The notes beneath the pieces are model-generated. The model did not search any database, was not told the DNA's origin, and saw nothing but the letters and a program-made list of their open reading frames with translations. From Ruegeria sp. 6PALISEP08 (GTDB lineage Bacteria; Pseudomonadota; Alphaproteobacteria; Rhodobacterales; Rhodobacteraceae): DNA of 64,000 nucleotides. Location: assembly GCF_001238295.1 (NCBI RefSeq), contig NZ_LGXZ01000001.1, forward strand, positions 62,001 through 126,000, given 5' to 3'. Made by a program: the position numbers and the translations under genes. This document shows positions 60,504 through 64,000 of this stretch, in pieces; positions within the stretch are counted from its first letter, which is position 1; each line of letters opens with the position of its first letter.

Positions 60504-61064
60504 ATGCGTTTATTTTCAGGTCCGATACTTGCCGCCTGCGCCGCAGTCTGGCTGGGCGGGGCAGGTTCTGCGATGGCCGACACCCCTGCGACATATACCG
60601 AGGATGGTCGTGCGCTGTTTAGCTTTAACGTGCCCGATTTCTGGTTGCTGCGCACCGGTGGCCCACGTGAGATCGAAGACACCGAGTTGGGGGATCCGCG
60701 CGCCGTCGCGCGGGTCATGGGGCTGCGGCCTGTGACAGATGACACCGTCTGGATGGGCTTTGTCTCTCCGGCAGGGGTTGCGACCATTCAGGACGGTATC
60801 CGGTATCTTCAGGATATCGATAAGTTTCTGGTCAATGATCCGACTGTCACCAGCACCAGCGACACCCGTATCGGCGGATTGCCTGCCCGGGTTTTTCGAG
60901 GGACTGGGCGTCGGGACGGCACAGGGCTGAGCTTTACTGCCACAGTTATTGACCTGCCAAGCAACCGAGTTGCCATAGCTGTCGCGATCCTGCGTGACGG
61001 TGCAAATCCAGATTATGCAGATGACCTGAATGACGTCTTCGCGTCGTTCCGGTCGCGTCAGTGA
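60504..61064 (+). CDS. Secreted hypothetical protein
   Basis: A 186-residue protein with a signal peptide (SGPILAACAAVWLGGAGSAMA, cut near residue 25). The mature part has an alpha/beta look: FSFNVPDFWLLRTGG, WMGFVSPAGVATIQDGIRYLQDIDKFLVNDP and GLPARVFRGTGRRDGTGLSFTATVIDLPSNRVAIAVAIL, ending in a short acidic helix. The outline is like that of proteins with PsbP-type folds, but I cannot confirm this and do not recognise a family. The next gene starts 11 bases on with a strong ribosome site, so the two are in one unit. Confidence 0.7.
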   Translation: MRLFSGPILAACAAVWLGGAGSAMADTPATYTEDGRALFSFNVPDFWLLRTGGPREIEDTELGDPRAVARVMGLRPVTDDTVWMGFVSPAGVATIQDGIRYLQDIDKFLVNDPTVTSTSDTRIGGLPARVFRGTGRRDGTGLSFTATVIDLPSNRVAIAVAILRDGANPDYADDLNDVFASFRSRQ

Positions 61065-61075
61065 GGGAGGGTGCG

Positions 61076-61399
61076 ATGAGCCTGAGACTGTTCAAACGAA
61101 TATCCCTCGCGCTGGGGCTGGGGGCTGCGACGTTAACTCTGTCGGCGTGTGATGGTGTTTCGGTAGGGGTCGGGTATGGGTATGACCCGTTTTATGACTC
61201 AATGCTCTGGAACGACTATTACCGCCGTGATGTCAATGTGGGTATCAATCCACCAGACCGGCCAAATCGCCCAGATCGGCCAACGCGCCCGGATCGCCCG
61301 AAACCGCCGGTTGCCAAACCGCCTGCGCGGCCAAAGCCCCCGACGGCACGGCCACCTGCGGCGCGCCCGCCGATACATCGGCCATCGCCGCGCCGCTGA
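61076..61399 (+). CDS. Proline-rich lipoprotein
   Basis: A 107-residue predicted lipoprotein: signal with lipobox LSAC (Cys near residue 25), then a short Gly/Tyr/Asp segment (VGVGYGYDPFYDS) and a tail of repeated Pro-Arg/Asp units (PDRPNRPDRPTRPDRP, then KPPxAKPPARP-like repeats). The tail is probably extended and could thread the peptidoglycan. GAGGGAGGG precedes the ATG at 61076. Function is unknown. A strong terminator follows. Confidence 0.75.
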   Translation: MSLRLFKRISLALGLGAATLTLSACDGVSVGVGYGYDPFYDSMLWNDYYRRDVNVGINPPDRPNRPDRPTRPDRPKPPVAKPPARPKPPTARPPAARPPIHRPSPRR

Positions 61400-61406
61400 T
61401 AGCTTG

Positions 61407-61431
61407 AAGGCCGCCCTCGGGCGGCCTTTTT
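61407..61431 (+). terminator. Terminator after the proline-rich lipoprotein gene
   Basis: GGCCGCC (61409-61415) and GGCGGCC (61420-61426) pair around CTCG, followed by five T. It runs up to the convergent stop of the hydrolase-OsmC gene. Confidence 0.9.
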
Positions 61432-62645
61432 CACGGTAGAAGTTCGGTCGTGATATGGGCTGACCCTTCGAGTGTCCGGTGAACCGGGCACTTGTCCGCA
61501 ATTTCCAGCAGACGTTGCTTTTGGGCTTGGTCCAGTGGTCCGGTCAATCGGATTTTGCGGCGGAATTGATCCACTTTACCTTCATTTGCGAGCCCGGCGT
61601 CCTGAGCGTGAACCTTGTCGTGACAGACATCCACACTCACGCTCGTCAGAGGCCAATTCTTTCGCCGCGCATACATCCGTATTGTCATGGATGTACAAGC
61701 GCCCAGACCGGATGAGACAAAGCCATAGGGCGACATGCCCTTGTCCGTACCGCCGTAAGAAGCTGGTTCATCCGCGACTGCGTGGTGATGTGGCCCGGCC
61801 TGAATGTCCTGCATGAAGCCGCTTGGGTCCGCTTCGGTGACGCGCACAACGCCTTCCGGGGCGCCCGGTGGCGGGGCGGGCGGGCACAGCTTCACATAGC
61901 GTGAAACCCATGCTGAAATCACATCGGCCGCATATTCGGCATCCGCTGCGCGCGTGATCAGGTGATCGGCATCATCGAGAGTGACAAAGCTTTTTGGGTG
62001 CTTGGCCGCCAGAAAGATGGTGCTCGCGTTGTCGATGCTGACCGTTTCATCCCGTGGCGCATGAAGGATCAGCAAAGCGGCTTTGAGGTCGGCGATCGCG
62101 GCGGTCAGGGCGGATTGGGCAATGTCATCCACAAAGGCTTTTCCGATGCGGAACGGGCGCCCGCCCAAAGAAACCTCAGCGCTTCCGTCCTGCTCGATCT
62201 GAGGCAGCGCGTCTTCAAAGTGATGCGAGACGTGACCGGGATCTGCCGGTGCGCCCAATGTCACAACGGCCTTTACCGTCGGAATACCAGCGCGCGCGCG
62301 CAAAACCGCCGCGCCGCCCAGCGAATGGCCGATCAACAGGGCAGGGGCCATATTGCGCCCGGCCAGATATTGCGCGGCTGAGATCAGATCCTCGACATTG
62401 GACGTAAACGTCGTATTGGCGAACTCGCCCTCGGAATGACCCAGCCCGGTAAAGTCAAAGCGCAGCATCGCGATTCCCATTGCCGCCAAGCGGGCCGAGA
62501 TGCGCCGTGCTGCAGGGATGTCCTTGGAACAGGTAAAGCAATGGGCAAACAGGGCGGTTGCCAGAACCGGTCCGTCGGGCAGATCCAATCGCGCTGCCAG
62601 TTGGCTGCCGTCATGTCCGGCAAAAGTGATGCGTTCCGTGGGCAT
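61431..62645 (-). CDS. Alpha/beta hydrolase fused to an OsmC-like peroxide reductase domain
   Basis: A 404-residue two-domain protein. Residues about 1-255 are an alpha/beta hydrolase with the nucleophile elbow GHSLGGAA near 108-115 and a His in DDADHLIT; residues about 270-404 are OsmC/Ohr-like with both redox Cys, in SGLGACTSMTIRMYARR and ADKCPVHRTLEG. The fusion is known in Proteobacteria; a joined esterase/lipid-hydroperoxide job is plausible. I start at 62645, behind AAGGAG; a longer frame is open upstream but has no better site. Opposite to the small gene on its right. Confidence 0.9.
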   Translation of the reverse strand: MPTERITFAGHDGSQLAARLDLPDGPVLATALFAHCFTCSKDIPAARRISARLAAMGIAMLRFDFTGLGHSEGEFANTTFTSNVEDLISAAQYLAGRNMAPALLIGHSLGGAAVLRARAGIPTVKAVVTLGAPADPGHVSHHFEDALPQIEQDGSAEVSLGGRPFRIGKAFVDDIAQSALTAAIADLKAALLILHAPRDETVSIDNASTIFLAAKHPKSFVTLDDADHLITRAADAEYAADVISAWVSRYVKLCPPAPPPGAPEGVVRVTEADPSGFMQDIQAGPHHHAVADEPASYGGTDKGMSPYGFVSSGLGACTSMTIRMYARRKNWPLTSVSVDVCHDKVHAQDAGLANEGKVDQFRRKIRLTGPLDQAQKQRLLEIADKCPVHRTLEGSAHITTELLP

Positions 62646-62935
62646 GTCGGCTCCTTGAGTGTGTTGGGGGAACACAGACAATACTGTGTTCATGCTGGTC
62701 TGGTCTCAACCCCTATGTCAGTCGCGTCACGTGAAGGTGAGGACATTGAGAACATTGTGCGTTTTTTTTCGCCTGAGCATCATCATTACACTGCGCATCA
62801 GGCTTTGAGGAACGTATCTGCCGCTCTGATTTAAATGCATCACGAAATGTGAGGTAAATTCGATCAAACATTCATTTCACTTATATCGCCCTCGCGCACA
62901 TCTTTGGAACGAAGATGTTGACCAAGGAGATACCC

Positions 62936-63130
62936 ATGTCACATGCAGAGTTCACCGCCCGCACCCGCGAGATGCGCCCGCTGTTGGTCATCGCGTTGCT
63001 ACTGGCTGGCCTTAGCGGTTTTGTCATCGGCCAGTCTTGGCCCGCGAACTTGAGCGGGCCGAAGGAACAGGTACGTCCAGCCATCGAAGACTGGCACGGC
63101 AATGTCCGCCGTTCCTATTGGTCAGAGTGA
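62936..63130 (+). CDS. Small single-pass membrane protein
   Basis: A 64-residue protein: MSHAEFTARTREMRPLL, then a membrane helix (VIALLLAGLSGFVIGQSW), and a short outer part (KEQVRPAIEDWHGNVRRSYWSE). AAGGAG stands nine bases before the ATG at 62936; an in-frame ATG seven codons earlier is less likely. It is convergent with dddP, ten bases away. I do not recognise a family. About 290 bases of noncoding DNA precede it, holding an AT-rich patch near 62820-62885 that should be its promoter. Confidence 0.7.
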   Translation: MSHAEFTARTREMRPLLVIALLLAGLSGFVIGQSWPANLSGPKEQVRPAIEDWHGNVRRSYWSE

Positions 63131-63140
63131 GGCTTTGGCC

Positions 63141-64000
63141 TCACTCTAGTCCCATCAACCGAGCATCGAAGGGGTATTTTGTCAGGTTCTCGTACCCGTT
63201 TTCGGTAATGAGAACCTGATCTTCCAGCTTGATGCTGAAGTCGCCGCCGACCTCACCAACGCAAGCTTCAACACACAGAACCATTCCGGGTTCCAGCGGG
63301 TAATCATATGATCCTTCGACAGCCTTATCGGGATAAGCCACAAGCGGCCATTCATCGCACAGGCCGACGCCGTGCATCAGGCAGCCGTATTTCTGCGCTT
63401 GAAACTTCTCGTCCAGCCTATGGGCATTCGCTGTCAGTTCCGGGATCATCACGCCGGGTTTGAGCATCTCCATGTTGGTCATGATGTGTTCATGCGCGTG
63501 CTGCATGGCATAGATCATGTCCTCACGCGGCTTCTGATCGCCAATCCACCAGCTGCGGGAAATGTCGATGCAGATCCCGTAGGAACCAATCAAGTCGGTG
63601 TCGAAAGAGATGATCTCATTTTTCTGGGTGATCCGAGGGCCGCATTCCTGAAACCACGGGTTGGTGCGTTGGCCCGAAGCCAGAAGGCGCGTTTCGATCC
63701 ACTCTCCACCGCGCTTGATATTCTCCGCATGCAGTACGGCCCAGATGTCGTCTTCTGAGGTTTTTCCATCCCCCACATTGGCACGCGCGAACTTTTCCAT
63801 TTCAGCAACGGCTGTCTCACACGCGTGGCTGGCGCAACGCATGGCGAGGAGTTCGTCCGGTCCCTTGATGGCGCGGGTCTTTTCGGTCAGCTCTTCGCCT
63901 TCCATGATCTCGAACCCCTGCGCTTCAAGCGCACGCAACCCGTGCAGCATGATCTTGTCGACGGCCAAGCGCGTGTTGCCACCGCTGTGCTCTTCGATCA
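63141..64000 (-). CDS. dddP: Dimethylsulfoniopropionate lyase DddP, partial (N-terminal part beyond the right edge)
   Basis: The last 286 or so residues of a creatinase-fold (M24-like) protein, read leftward; the reading frame stays open to the window end. It matches DddP, which splits DMSP into acrylate and dimethyl sulfide. Against the published Ruegeria DddP numbering, all six metal ligands fall in register: Asp295 and Asp297 (SFDTD), Asp307 (CIDIS), His371 (CLMHG), Glu406 (CVEA) and Glu421 (KLEDQ), and the active-site Tyr366 (QKYGC) and Asp377 (LCDEW) are there too. Ordinary M24 peptidases lack the extra Asp spacing and several of these. It is cytoplasmic. The register is from my memory of the literature numbering; a search would settle it. 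Confidence 0.9.
   Translation of the reverse strand, partial: IEEHSGGNTRLAVDKIMLHGLRALEAQGFEIMEGEELTEKTRAIKGPDELLAMRCASHACETAVAEMEKFARANVGDGKTSEDDIWAVLHAENIKRGGEWIETRLLASGQRTNPWFQECGPRITQKNEIISFDTDLIGSYGICIDISRSWWIGDQKPREDMIYAMQHAHEHIMTNMEMLKPGVMIPELTANAHRLDEKFQAQKYGCLMHGVGLCDEWPLVAYPDKAVEGSYDYPLEPGMVLCVEACVGEVGGDFSIKLEDQVLITENGYENLTKYPFDARLMGLE

Overview
The window reads as a chromosome segment of a marine alphaproteobacterium of the Rhodobacterales (Roseobacter group, Ruegeria/Phaeobacter-like). The grounds are the high GC by eye, the gene orders yajC-secD-secF and ccmABCDG, a heterotetrameric sarcosine oxidase operon, many Rhodobacteraceae-type small secreted proteins, and at the right edge a DMSP lyase gene (dddP) whose metal-binding residues are all present. 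Coding density is high. I found no rRNA, tRNA, CRISPR array, insertion sequence or prophage.

Layout. 1-4112: a leftward gamma-glutamyl-amine catabolic cluster (two glutamine-synthetase-like ligases, a class I amidotransferase, an FAD amine oxidase that runs off the left edge) with two near-identical palindromic operators. 4135-7588: a Tat-exported molybdenum hydroxylase pair (iorAB-like) divergent from a TetR regulator, with two identical-arm operators between them. 7706-11085: dusA, a TauE/SafE permease, a 2-oxoglutarate dioxygenase-like protein and a tandem SpoIIAA-like protein. 11445-13583: a small ORF, DUF1289, ruvX and ccmI. 13760-19905: sarcosine oxidase soxBDAG, interrupted between soxB and soxD by an FkbM methyltransferase gene. 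20296-28218: a secreted unknown, a second FkbM methyltransferase, Fe-superoxide dismutase, metallophosphoesterase, host-attachment-type protein, LOG-type phosphoribohydrolase, LysM protein, Atm1-type ABC exporter, DUF2147. 28262-33273: an RND efflux pair. 33500-37051: YfgM-like, BamB-like and Der. 37455-42193: fatty acid desaturase, a helix-hairpin-helix protein with a histone-H1-like lysine tail, serS and an MscS channel. 42395-49347: yajC-secDF, a second TauE/SafE permease, a Mth938-like protein and ccmABCDG. 49374-51717: SDR oxidoreductase and a BCCT carrier with a very small membrane ORF at its end. 51837-58482: aconitase, DUF1223, LpxL-like acyltransferase, an orphan FliG-like protein, two small secreted Cys-motif proteins. 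58604-64000: purB, a run of secreted unknowns, a hydrolase-OsmC fusion, a small membrane protein and dddP.

Themes. Use of methylated and amine osmolytes recurs: BCCT uptake (betaine/DMSP class), sarcosine oxidase at the end of the betaine demethylation route, DMSP cleavage by DddP, and gamma-glutamyl amine breakdown. Envelope biogenesis is the other theme: Sec accessory proteins, BamB-like, cytochrome c maturation in two places, an LpxL-like enzyme and RND efflux. No single new multi-gene system stands out. The least expected items are the FkbM gene inside the sox operon, the small ORF with a strong Shine-Dalgarno inside the end of the BCCT gene, the HhH/lysine-tail protein, the orphan divergent FliG, and the paired operators.
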